A stretch of 7,178 nucleotides of DNA from Prevotella sp. CAG:1058 (lineage in GTDB: Bacteria; Bacteroidota; Bacteroidia; Bacteroidales; Bacteroidaceae). The position numbers were made by a program, and so were the translations under genes. A model generated the notes under the pieces. The model was not told the origin of the DNA. It ran no database searches and was given only the letters and a program-made list of their open reading frames with translations. Below, in pieces: positions 1 to 5,537 of the stretch (its first letter is position 1; each line of letters starts with the position of its first letter). The stretch lies in contig HF986656.1 in the NCBI GenBank assembly GCA_000433175.1, positions 1-7,178 of the forward strand. Reading direction: 5' to 3'.

Positions 1-147
1 GCTTTTGATGGTAGACAGTTGAGGATTGCCATTGATGGCCCGACTAAGGCTTTCAGGGGCTATTCCCATTCCTTTTGCCAAATCTTTAAGTTGAATGCCT
101 CTTTGACGGCATAATTCTTTCACTTTGCTACTCAGGTTGTATTCCAT
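1..147 (-). CDS. XRE/Cro-CI family helix-turn-helix regulator, N-terminal part (runs off left edge)
   Basis: Reading leftward from an ATG at 147 gives 49 codons open to the window edge, too short to be complete. It starts MEYNLSSKVKELCRQRG and continues with IQLKDLAKGMGIAPESLSRA, then INGNPQLSTI. This is the usual layout of a Cro/CI (XRE) DNA-binding domain: helix 2 LKDLAKGMG (about residues 20-28), recognition helix APESLSRAI (30-38), then the NG-P-L-T-I turn. Such proteins are DNA-binding repressors, often in phages and mobile elements. The start is supported by a near-consensus Bacteroides promoter just upstream. It is divergent from the small serine recombinase at 300, so it may regulate the shared intergenic region; that is inference. 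The C-terminus is unseen, so size and any extra domain are unknown. Confidence 0.82.
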   Translation of the reverse strand, partial: MEYNLSSKVKELCRQRGIQLKDLAKGMGIAPESLSRAINGNPQLSTIKS

Positions 148-165
148 ATTCTATACTTTTGTTTG

Positions 166-196
166 CAAAGGTACAAAATTGACATAAAATATCAAC
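166..196 (-). promoter_or_regulatory. Bacteroides-type promoter for the XRE gene
   Basis: On the minus strand a -7 element TACCTTTG (166-173) fits TAnnTTTG, and a -33-like GTTG (193-196) lies 19 bp upstream. The XRE start is about 19 bp downstream of the -7 box, so the 5' leader is very short. Confidence 0.7.
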
Positions 197-233
197 CAGG
201 TAACAGATAATTAACTTTAGTTGGCCGTTTGTT

Positions 234-265
234 TTTGGCTAAATATGATATTTGTGTTAACTTTG
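234..265 (+). promoter_or_regulatory. Bacteroides-type promoter for the small serine recombinase
   Basis: The -33 element TTTG (234-237) and the -7 element TAACTTTG (258-265) are separated by 20 bp, matching the Bacteroides consensus. The ATG at 300 follows an A/T-rich leader without a Shine-Dalgarno sequence, as is normal in this group. The divergent XRE promoter lies about 40 bp away, so one operator between them could control both genes. Confidence 0.75.
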
Positions 266-299
266 CAGTGTAATAAATAACATATAAATCAATTCATAT

Positions 300-920
300 A
301 TGAAAGTAGTATTGTTCGCAAGGGTTTCAACCAATATACAGGATTACGACAGACAAATCAATGAACTTACGGGATTGGCCAAACGTAATGGATGGGAGAT
401 TGCCGCATCTTTTGCTGAAAAAGTATCAGGCGCAAAGAAAAACAATGAGCGTACAGAGCTATTGCGGATGGTTGAATATGTGGAAGCCAATCATATAAAT
501 AAAGTAGTGGTAACAGAGTTGTCACGATTAGGGCGTGATACATTGCAGGTGCTTGAAGTAATTGAAATGTTCAATGCCAAAGGGATAAGCCTCTATATTC
601 AGAATTACAACATTGAAACCCTTACCGATGATGGCAAAGTGAACCCGATGAGCCAATTCCTCATTACCATATTAGCGGAAGTGGCAAGGATGGAGCGAAA
701 AACCATTAAGGAGCGTATGGATAGTGGGTATCAGAATTTCCGCGCCAATGGTGGGCTTGTCGGAAGGAAACAAGGATATCGAAAATCAGATGAAGCTATG
801 AAAGAAGAGTATGCAGAGGAAATTCGGTTATTGAAAAGAGGATATTCTCTCAGGAATGTAAGCAAATTGACTCACACAAGCGTTAACACTTTGCGAAAAC
901 TGACCATAAAATTTTGTTAA
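300..920 (+). CDS. Small serine recombinase (DNA invertase/resolvase family)
   Basis: A complete 206-aa protein, the usual size for Hin/Gin/Mpi-type invertases and resolvases. The N-terminal catalytic domain begins MKVVLFARVST, with R8 and nucleophile S10. The second active-site block is SRLGRD (75-80), giving R76 and R79, and the segment ARMERKTIKERMDSG (129-143) is the end of the catalytic domain leading into helix E. The C-terminal region (about 175-201, LLKRGYSLRNVSKLTHTSVN onwards) is a helix-turn-helix that would bind the crossover site. All key residues are present, so it is probably active. Enzymes of this group are common in Bacteroides, where they invert promoters of surface genes or resolve plasmids. 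I found no obvious pair of long inverted repeats flanking a promoter here, so the target is either outside the window or not recognisable by eye. It is divergent from an XRE regulator. Confidence 0.93.
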   Translation: MKVVLFARVSTNIQDYDRQINELTGLAKRNGWEIAASFAEKVSGAKKNNERTELLRMVEYVEANHINKVVVTELSRLGRDTLQVLEVIEMFNAKGISLYIQNYNIETLTDDGKVNPMSQFLITILAEVARMERKTIKERMDSGYQNFRANGGLVGRKQGYRKSDEAMKEEYAEEIRLLKRGYSLRNVSKLTHTSVNTLRKLTIKFC

Positions 921-1042
921 ATTATAGCTCTATCGCTTCAAAACGACGCCGATTTTAGTTAAATATACTAAAAATACTAATTAAGATAAAAATAAAAATC
1001 AATTAAGAATTTTCCAGTACTGATTATCAGAAAGTTACAAAC

Positions 1043-1062
1043 AAAAGTCGGCAAAAAGTCGG
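1043..1062 (+). promoter_or_regulatory. Tandem 9-bp direct repeats, candidate operator
   Basis: AAAAGTCGG occurs perfectly at 1043-1051 and again at 1054-1062, a spacing of 11 bp or about one helical turn, so both copies would face the same side of the DNA. They sit just upstream of the candidate promoter at 1075-1106. A dimeric regulator such as the XRE protein could bind here, but that is inference. The rest of 921-1074 is A/T-rich (A-tracts, AATTAAGA at 979 and at 1001) and holds no gene or clear terminator that I can see. Confidence 0.4.
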
Positions 1063-1074
1063 GATTTTAACACA

Positions 1075-1106
1075 TTTCTTTCCAATGGCTTTTAGTAGTA
1101 TATTTG
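1075..1106 (+). promoter_or_regulatory. Candidate promoter for the small-ORF/recombinase cluster
   Basis: The -7 element TATATTTG (1099-1106) fits TAnnTTTG exactly. A weak -33 element TTTC (1075-1078) is 20 bp upstream. The first downstream ATG is at 1135. I see no equally good promoter between here and 2100, so this could drive the whole cluster through the large recombinase. Confidence 0.5.
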
Positions 1107-1134
1107 CAACACAAACCATTAAAAAGGCAAAAAT

Positions 1135-1362
1135 ATGGATATTAAAATTAAAAAAGAAAACACAAGTATCAAAGCAAGTATTGCAGCTGAAATAATATGG
1201 AATGCTGCGATGAGTTTAGAAAATGAAATGTAAAATACAACAGATTGTTTCAGAAAATGTATGCTTGAATGTTACTATAATGAAGCGATGCGACTTCATA
1301 AGTGGATTGTAGAGTCTATAAATAGGTGTGCAGCAGAAGGAACAAGTCAGTTACTGTTGTAA
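1135..1362 (+). pseudogene. Small ORF interrupted by an in-frame TAA
   Basis: From the ATG at 1135 the frame reads 32 residues (MDIKIKKENTSIKASIAAEI, then IWNAAMSLENEM) to a TAA at 1231-1233. It then stays open in the same frame for a further 42 codons to a TAA at 1360-1362. The second part includes CMLECYYNEAMRLHKWIVES, a credible amphipathic protein sequence. A single C-to-T change of CAA (Gln) would create this TAA, so the likeliest reading is a 74-75-aa gene with a nonsense mutation. Alternatives are two tiny genes, the second starting at the ATG at 1261, or stop-codon readthrough. No family is recognised. It lies about 30 bp downstream of a good -7 box and ahead of the recombinase cluster. 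Confidence 0.45.
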
Positions 1363-1374
1363 AACCATATCAGA

Positions 1375-1388
1375 ACTATAGTTATAGT
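1375..1388. repeat. Short palindrome upstream of the 131-aa recombinase-like gene
   Basis: ACTATAGTTATAGT is a perfect 6+6 bp inverted repeat with a 2-bp centre, 40 bp before the ATG at 1428. It could be a protein-binding site. In A/T-rich DNA it could also be chance. Confidence 0.3.
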
Positions 1389-1427
1389 AAAAAAGAATGA
1401 TTATTCAATATAAAATAATGAATCGAT

Positions 1428-1823
1428 ATGAAACAAAATGCTATTATTTGTGTTTCGGAATCTCAAAAGAATCCGAAAAGGTATGAGAACCTTAGCATGT
1501 GTAAGCAATATGCTAAAGAAGCAGGTTGCAATGTAAAAGATGTGTTCAAATTCCCGTATGATGATTTTGAACAATCCCTGAAAGATTTGATAAGGACTTT
1601 AGAATCAAATCCCGAAGTAAATACTATCATTATATCTAATTGGACTAGAATCAGTCGTTGGCTCTCAAGGATTATGGATTTCTTGACAGCCTTAGATAGA
1701 AGAGGTATTGCTGTTTATGATGTCAGTATGGGGAAATACATAGCATATTTGGATATTGCATTGTCATCCATCCTTAAATTGACGGAAAGAGAATATGTAA
1801 CTAAACAAAGGAAAAGAGCATAG
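1428..1823 (+). CDS. Stand-alone, partly degenerate serine-recombinase catalytic domain
   Basis: This 131-aa protein covers only the resolvase-type catalytic fold; there is no DNA-binding or recombinase domain after it. The N-terminal strand reads AIICVSES: S10 sits where the nucleophile should be, but the normally invariant arginine two residues before it is C8. The second block NWTRISRW (71-78) keeps R74 and R77 and resembles RWNRFSRD of the large recombinase downstream. The middle section (about 45-60) is acidic and lacks a clear match to the usual conserved loop. It ends in a basic tail (KQRKRA). It precedes the small split ORF and the large recombinase in the same direction with short gaps, so co-transcription is likely. 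It may be an accessory partner of the large recombinase, such as a subunit of a mixed complex, or a decaying relic. The start at 1428 follows an A-rich leader with no Shine-Dalgarno. Confidence 0.72.
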   Translation: MKQNAIICVSESQKNPKRYENLSMCKQYAKEAGCNVKDVFKFPYDDFEQSLKDLIRTLESNPEVNTIIISNWTRISRWLSRIMDFLTALDRRGIAVYDVSMGKYIAYLDIALSSILKLTEREYVTKQRKRA

Positions 1824-1836
1824 GAATTAAAATAAA

Positions 1837-2095
1837 ATGGGTTTTACGCTTATCCCGCCGAACAGAAGTCCCTACTATAGTGCTGCTATGGTAGGGAGGC
1901 AAAAAACAAATAAGTGCAGTGATGCACACCTTATGTATAACAGCTATGTTGACTTTGGAAACATGCACAAAAATACTAAACGATGGAAAGAAGAAATATA
2001 GCAATGAAGAAGTGAAGCAAATACGGGAGTATCTGTACCTGCTGGCACAACTTCAGATAGAGAGTGGAAAAGCATTGACAAACCTAAATAATTGA
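1837..2095 (+). pseudogene. Small ORF split by an apparent single-base frameshift
   Basis: Two overlapping reading frames fit together. The first (ATG 1837 to TAG 1999-2001, 54 aa) reads MGFTLIPPNRSPYYSAAMVG, then RQKTNKC...YNSYVDFGNMHK. The second (open through 1922 to TGA 2093-2095) ends ILNDGKKKYSNEEVKQIREY, then LYLLAQLQIESGKALTNLNN. Removing one A from the five-A run at 1969-1973 joins them into one 85-aa protein with the junction GNMHKILNDGKKKYSNEE. This suggests an insertion that broke the gene, or a sequence error. The alternative is an independent 49- or 57-aa gene starting at ATG 1946 or 1922. The second part has a helical EEVKQIREYLYLLAQLQ segment. The family is unknown to me. The second part's stop lies 4 bp before the large recombinase ATG, so the two are probably translationally linked. 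Confidence 0.5.
1869..1897. repeat. 12-bp stem-loop inside the split small ORF
   Basis: TCCCTACTATAG (1869-1880) pairs with CTATGGTAGGGA (1886-1897) around the loop TGCTG. The stem is continuous in plus-strand RNA with one U.G pair. No T-run follows on either strand, so it is not a standard terminator. It lies about 200 bp before the large recombinase start and could influence expression of the downstream genes, or be a recombinase-binding site. Confidence 0.5.
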
Positions 2096-2099
2096 TTTT

Positions 2100-3737
2100 A
2101 TGAAAGTAAAAGTAAATAATCAGACAAATGTAATCATTTACTGCCGTGTAAGTACGGACGAACAAAGAAAAGGTACAAGTGTAGAAGTACAGGAAGAAAG
2201 ATTGAGAGAGTATTGCAAACGAATGGGTTACAATATCATAGAACTTCCTAACTTCAAAGAAGATGAGAGCGCAAAGACATTTAAGAAACGTCCTGTAATG
2301 CAATCCATACTAAAGTATATAAAGAGCCACAAGAAAGAAGTTGATAAATTGCTTTTTTTACGTTGGAATCGCTTTTCACGAGATTTGCCACAAGCGGCCA
2401 ATGTAGTGCAAGACTTACGTTTTATGGGTGTAGAACCCAATGCTATCGAAGAAGAAATAGATTTCAATAACTCCAATTGGCCGACATTATTAGGTATATA
2501 TATAGGTCAGGCGCAAGGCGATAACCTTAGTCGTTCCAAAGCAACCAAAGATGGTATCTATGGAACAGCATCTCAAGGCAAATGCTATAACAAAGCTCCA
2601 CGAGGTTATAAAAATAAGCACCGTGTGGATGCAAACGGTATGGTAATAGAAAAGTATGTTGAGTTCAGCGAAGAAGCAAGGTCTATACGCAAAGCGTTTG
2701 AAGAATTTGCCAAAGGTACTATCAGTGCGGATTATGCAAGAAGAAGGTATTGTCCTCAAATTGCAGAAAGCACATTTATGGGGATGCTTAGGAATCCCTT
2801 TTATATGGGTAAGATTAAAGTTCCTGAGTATAACGGAAAGCCTTCTTATCTAGTAGATGGTGTGCATGAACCACTGATAAGCGAAGAAACTTTTCAAAAG
2901 ATGCAAGAATTACTTGACGGAAAGAAAAAGGGAAAGCCTAAATTGTGCAAGCCAACTAATCCTGATTTGTTTCTGAGAAAGTTCCTTGTGTGTCCTATCT
3001 GTGGTCATGCCTTAACAGGTGCTACGAGCAGAGGCAATGGGGGAAAGTATACCTATTATAATTGCTGCCACAATGCCAAGCATATCCGCAAACGTGCAGA
3101 AGAAGTCAACGAGGGCTTTGCCAAATATGTAGGAGCATTGAAACCTAAAGAAGAGGTGCTGAATTTGTATGAAGAAGTACTGAAAGATTTGCACGGAGAT
3201 AGTAAGCGTGAAATTCAGGCAGAGATAGACAAGTTGAAAAAGGAGGTTGCCGCAAAACAATCTCAGATTGAAGAGGTGGAAGACCTGTTAATTATGGATA
3301 AAAATCACTCTGATAGATACAACCGTATCTTGGAACGGTACGAAAAAGAGGTGTCAGAGTTTCAAACCCGTATTTCTGCTCTCGAACTAACCAAACGGGG
3401 GAATATCGAACCAAAGTTAGACTATGCTATCTTGCTGATAAACAACATAGATAAGTACATCCGTGATGCCCCCTTGGAAACTAAAATCAAGCTCATAGGT
3501 TCGATCTTTGAAGATAAAATCGAATTTGACGGAGAAAAATATCGAACCAATTCCTATAACAAGGTGCTTGACCTTATCTTTCAGCAAACCAATGAGTTGC
3601 GAGGTGATAAAAAAGAAAAAGGAGAAAGATTTTCGTCTTTCTCCCACTCTGTACCCAGAGCCGGGGTCGAACCGGCACGGGTTGCCCCACTGGTGTTTGA
3701 GACCAGCGCGTCTACCGATTCCGCCATCTGGGCTTAA
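2100..3737 (+). CDS. Large serine recombinase (integrase type), C-terminus read through tRNA-Leu
   Basis: This 545-aa protein has the standard large serine recombinase order. A catalytic domain (about 10-150) contains YCRVSTDEQ with R16 and nucleophile S18, plus RWNRFSRD (88-95) with R91 and R94. The recombinase domain (about 160-275) includes KAPRGYKN and STFMGMLRNPFYMGKI. A zinc ribbon has C298-x2-C301 and C322-C323, and a coiled coil spans about 365-430. A final segment includes KLIGSIFEDKIEFDG (464-478). Such enzymes integrate and excise mobile elements between attP and attB without host factors. The tail is odd: residues about 504-515 are encoded by a hairpin oriented as a tRNA terminator, and residues 518-545 (AGVEPARV...FETSASTDSA) are antisense to tRNA-Leu. 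The functional C-terminus before integration was probably different. Its start is 4 bp after the stop of the small ORF. Confidence 0.93.
   Translation: MKVKVNNQTNVIIYCRVSTDEQRKGTSVEVQEERLREYCKRMGYNIIELPNFKEDESAKTFKKRPVMQSILKYIKSHKKEVDKLLFLRWNRFSRDLPQAANVVQDLRFMGVEPNAIEEEIDFNNSNWPTLLGIYIGQAQGDNLSRSKATKDGIYGTASQGKCYNKAPRGYKNKHRVDANGMVIEKYVEFSEEARSIRKAFEEFAKGTISADYARRRYCPQIAESTFMGMLRNPFYMGKIKVPEYNGKPSYLVDGVHEPLISEETFQKMQELLDGKKKGKPKLCKPTNPDLFLRKFLVCPICGHALTGATSRGNGGKYTYYNCCHNAKHIRKRAEEVNEGFAKYVGALKPKEEVLNLYEEVLKDLHGDSKREIQAEIDKLKKEVAAKQSQIEEVEDLLIMDKNHSDRYNRILERYEKEVSEFQTRISALELTKRGNIEPKLDYAILLINNIDKYIRDAPLETKIKLIGSIFEDKIEFDGEKYRTNSYNKVLDLIFQQTNELRGDKKEKGERFSSFSHSVPRAGVEPARVAPLVFETSASTDSAIWA
3609..3644 (-). 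terminator. Intrinsic terminator of tRNA-Leu, inside the recombinase reading frame
   Basis: GGAGAAAGA (3621-3629) and TCTTTCTCC (3636-3644) form a perfect 9-bp stem with a 6-nt loop. On the minus strand the hairpin is followed at once by TTTTTCTTTTTT, whereas on the plus strand no T-run follows. It therefore terminates leftward transcription coming from tRNA-Leu. Confidence 0.85.
3652..3733 (-). tRNA. tRNA-Leu (anticodon CAA)
   Basis: The minus strand folds as an 82-nt class II tRNA. The acceptor is GCCCAGA with TCTGGGT (a G.U at the first pair) and discriminator A. The D arm has GCG/CGC with GGTAGA in the loop. The anticodon stem CTGGT/ACCAG encloses CTCAAAC, giving anticodon CAA, which reads UUG. 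The long variable arm is TGGGGCAACCCGT, and the T arm is GCCGG-TTCGACC-CCGGC. The 3' CCA is not encoded. The gene is intact and has its own promoter on the right and a terminator on the left. It is overlapped antisense by the end of the large serine recombinase, as expected if an element integrated at or beside the tRNA 3' end. Confidence 0.95.
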
Positions 3738-3746
3738 ATGCGGATG

Positions 3747-3777
3747 CAAAGATATGAATAAAATCTGAATTGACAAA
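3747..3777 (-). promoter_or_regulatory. Promoter of tRNA-Leu
   Basis: On the minus strand -33 TTTG (3774-3777) and -7 TATCTTTG (3747-3754) are 19 bp apart, a full match to the Bacteroides consensus. The tRNA 5' end lies 13 bp downstream. Confidence 0.85.
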
Positions 3778-3803
3778 TTTTTAATTGAAAAAACTTAAAA
3801 TAA

Positions 3804-3834
3804 TTGGCTATGCCGACAATTATGCGTATCTTCG
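3804..3834 (+). promoter_or_regulatory. Candidate promoter of the mannose-1-phosphate guanylyltransferase gene
   Basis: TTGG (3804-3807) and TATCTTCG (3827-3834) are 19 bp apart, each close to the Bacteroides consensus with one deviation. The ATG at 3860 is 25 bp downstream. Confidence 0.5.
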
Positions 3835-3859
3835 TATCGTGAAATAAATCTGTAATACT

Positions 3860-4957
3860 ATGGTGGATAACATTAATAACTTTTGCCTGATTCTGGCCGG
3901 TGGCAAGGGCCGCAGGCTTTGGCCGTGCAGCAGGGAGGACTGTCCGAAGCAGTTTCTTGACTTTTTCTCTACGGGCAGGACTTTGTTGCAGCAGGCTTAT
4001 GACAGGATGTGCAAATTTATCCCGAAGGATAACATTTACGTGAGCACCAACCAGATTTATGCCGGCATGGTAGCCGAACAGCTGCCGGAACTGCCCAGGC
4101 TTAATATTCTTAGCGAACCTATATTCAGGAATACGGCTCCGAGCCTTGCCTGGGCTACGCACAGGATATTGCACATGAACCCTGATGCGAGGGTGGTTGT
4201 GGTGCCGTCTGACCAGGCTGTGTTCAAGGAGGACGAGTTTATGAGGAACGTTCTTGACGGACTCGACTTTGCCGGCGGAAACGACTGTATGCTGACCATG
4301 GGTATCAGGCCTACCCGGCCGGAACCGGGTTACGGTTATATCCAGCTTGGAGAGAAGTCCGATTGTTGCGAGGGTGTTTATAAAGTGAAGTCTTTCACGG
4401 AAAAGCCAGACCGTGAGTTTGCAAAGATGTTCATGGACAGTGGCGAGTTTTACTGGAATACGGGTTTGTTTATTGCCAACGTGCAGTATTTGCGTAATAC
4501 GTTGAAGAATATTTTTCCGCCAGTGTTGCGTAATCTTGAGGAGGACGAGGAAAAGACTTTCAGTGTCGAAGCCGAACTGGCGTTCGTCAAGGAGAATTTC
4601 CCTTCTTATCCCAACCTGTCCATTGAATACGGCATACTTGAGAAGAATGACAATGTGTATGTCATGAAGTGCGACTTCGGCTGGGCGGACCTCGGCATGT
4701 GGCATTCCATTTACGAGAGCATGAGCAAGGGCATGGGCGACAACGTTGTCATAAGTTCGAGGGTGATAACCGAGGACAGCCGCAACAACATAATAAAGCT
4801 GCCTGACGACCATCTCGGCATAATAAACGGACTTGACGGCTATATCGTTGCCGAGAAGGGCAACGTGCTGCTGATATGTAAGAAAGAGGATTCGTCGGCA
4901 CTAATAAGGAAATATGTAAACGAGGTTCAGGTGAAATATGGTGACGAGTTCATCTGA
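3860..4957 (+). CDS. manC: Mannose-1-phosphate guanylyltransferase
   Basis: The 365-aa enzyme makes GDP-mannose and pyrophosphate from mannose-1-phosphate and GTP in the cytoplasm, supplying mannose and fucose units for surface glycans. The sequence shows the sugar-nucleotidyltransferase signature LAGGKGRRLWP (12-22) and the K30-Q31-F32 that follows it. Further family motifs are SEPIFRNTAPS (85-95), PSDQ (116-119), GYGYIQ (157-162), FTEKP (179-183), WNTG (199-202) and FGWADLGMW (273-281). The length fits the single-domain form; the C-terminal phosphomannose isomerase domain of bifunctional enzymes is absent. It ends with tandem TGA-TAG stops. It is monocistronic between tRNA-Leu and a bidirectional terminator. 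Base composition is clearly more G/C-rich than the recombinases to the left, consistent with resident chromosome. The activity is confident; the symbol follows common usage. Confidence 0.93.
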   Translation: MVDNINNFCLILAGGKGRRLWPCSREDCPKQFLDFFSTGRTLLQQAYDRMCKFIPKDNIYVSTNQIYAGMVAEQLPELPRLNILSEPIFRNTAPSLAWATHRILHMNPDARVVVVPSDQAVFKEDEFMRNVLDGLDFAGGNDCMLTMGIRPTRPEPGYGYIQLGEKSDCCEGVYKVKSFTEKPDREFAKMFMDSGEFYWNTGLFIANVQYLRNTLKNIFPPVLRNLEEDEEKTFSVEAELAFVKENFPSYPNLSIEYGILEKNDNVYVMKCDFGWADLGMWHSIYESMSKGMGDNVVISSRVITEDSRNNIIKLPDDHLGIINGLDGYIVAEKGNVLLICKKEDSSALIRKYVNEVQVKYGDEFI

Positions 4958-5023
4958 TAGCCTTGCATGCGGCTTTGCAGGCATGTCTTCCGGCTGATAT
5001 CCGGGGGTGGCTGGCGGAGAATG

Positions 5024-5089
5024 AAAAAAGCGGAGCGTTCACAACGTCTTGGACAATGCAAGACAAGAACGTTCCGCTTTTATTGTTTT
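5024..5089. terminator. Bidirectional terminator between manC and the HIT gene
   Basis: GCGGAGCGTTC (5030-5040) pairs with GAACGTTCCGC (5067-5077) with one non-Watson-Crick position. An inner stem GTCTTG (5046-5051) / CAAGAC (5059-5064) stacks inside. The arms are flanked by a six-A run on the left (5024-5029) and a TTTT run then TTTT on the right, so it works in both directions, as needed between convergent genes. Confidence 0.88.
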
Positions 5090-5105
5090 GTAAGGAGTTT
5101 GGTTC

Positions 5106-5495
5106 TTAGAAGTTCTCCCTTATCTTTTCTGCAATCTGTTCGAACTCCTCGCTTGAGAGTTTCAGTTTCGTGTTGGCGAAGTTCATGTCGCCTTCGCTCT
5201 GCATCGGCACGAGGTGTATGTGTGCGTGTGCCACTTCGAGTCCGAGCACAGCCATGCCCACCTTACGGCAGGGGAAGGCTTTCTTTATGGCTACTGCCAC
5301 TTGCTTGGCGAACACTATCATTTCGGCCAGTTCGTCGTCGGTCATGTCGAAGAAGTAGTCAACCTCCCTGCGGGGTATCACCAGCGTGTGGCCCTTTGCC
5401 AACGGGTTGATGTCGAGAAACGCATAAAACTTGTCGTTTTCGGCGCATTTGTAGCTGGGTATTTCGCCAGCGGCTATCTTTGAAAATATGTCCAT
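5106..5495 (-). CDS. HIT family nucleotide hydrolase/transferase
   Basis: The 129-aa protein has the histidine triad H90-A-H92-I-H94 within EVAHAHIHLVPMQ, the N-terminal IFSKIAAGEIPSY block and the KGHTLVIPRRE block (34-44). This is the standard arrangement of the HINT-like branch, whose members hydrolyse purine nucleoside phosphoramidates and related AMP-linked substrates. The middle histidine triad supplies the nucleophile. The length is normal for bacterial members. The physiological substrate cannot be read from sequence. It follows greA by 42 bp on the same strand and is probably co-transcribed. Its ATG is directly preceded by a repeat that can fold into a start-proximal hairpin. The converging bidirectional terminator lies just past its stop. 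Confidence 0.93.
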   Translation of the reverse strand: MDIFSKIAAGEIPSYKCAENDKFYAFLDINPLAKGHTLVIPRREVDYFFDMTDDELAEMIVFAKQVAVAIKKAFPCRKVGMAVLGLEVAHAHIHLVPMQSEGDMNFANTKLKLSSEEFEQIAEKIRENF

Positions 5496-5537
5496 GGCAA
5501 CTAAGTTTTTGTTGCCGGCAGAGTTTTTGTTGCCGGC
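5496..5537 (-). repeat. Perfect tandem 16-bp repeat in the greA-HIT gap, with start-codon hairpin
   Basis: The plus-strand unit AGTTTTTGTTGCCGGC occurs at 5504-5519 and 5522-5537, an 18-bp period filling nearly all of the gap. In the mRNA (minus strand) each copy begins GCCGGCAAC. GUUGCC (5501-5496), immediately before the HIT AUG, can pair with GGCAAC of either copy, for example 5516-5511. This leaves two mutually exclusive hairpins. The A-rich AACAAAAACT part may serve as the ribosome-loading region typical of Bacteroidetes. Confidence 0.7.

Noticed and set aside
921..1134. Possible crossover sites or invertible promoter downstream of the small serine recombinase
   Set aside because: I found no inverted-repeat pair flanking a promoter there, only A/T-rich short repeats.
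3417..3776. Minus-strand frame reading through tRNA-Leu (DGGIGRRAGLKH...)
   Set aside because: This is translation of the tRNA itself, a common false ORF.
3734..4813. Long open frame (359 codons) on the minus strand opposite manC
   Set aside because: It is antisense to a clear nucleotidyltransferase gene, shows no family motif, and arises from the G/C-ending codons of manC.
4967..5410. 147-codon plus-strand frame opposite the HIT gene
   Set aside because: It is Arg/Cys/Ser-rich and low in complexity, crosses the bidirectional terminator, and is antisense to a well-supported HIT gene.
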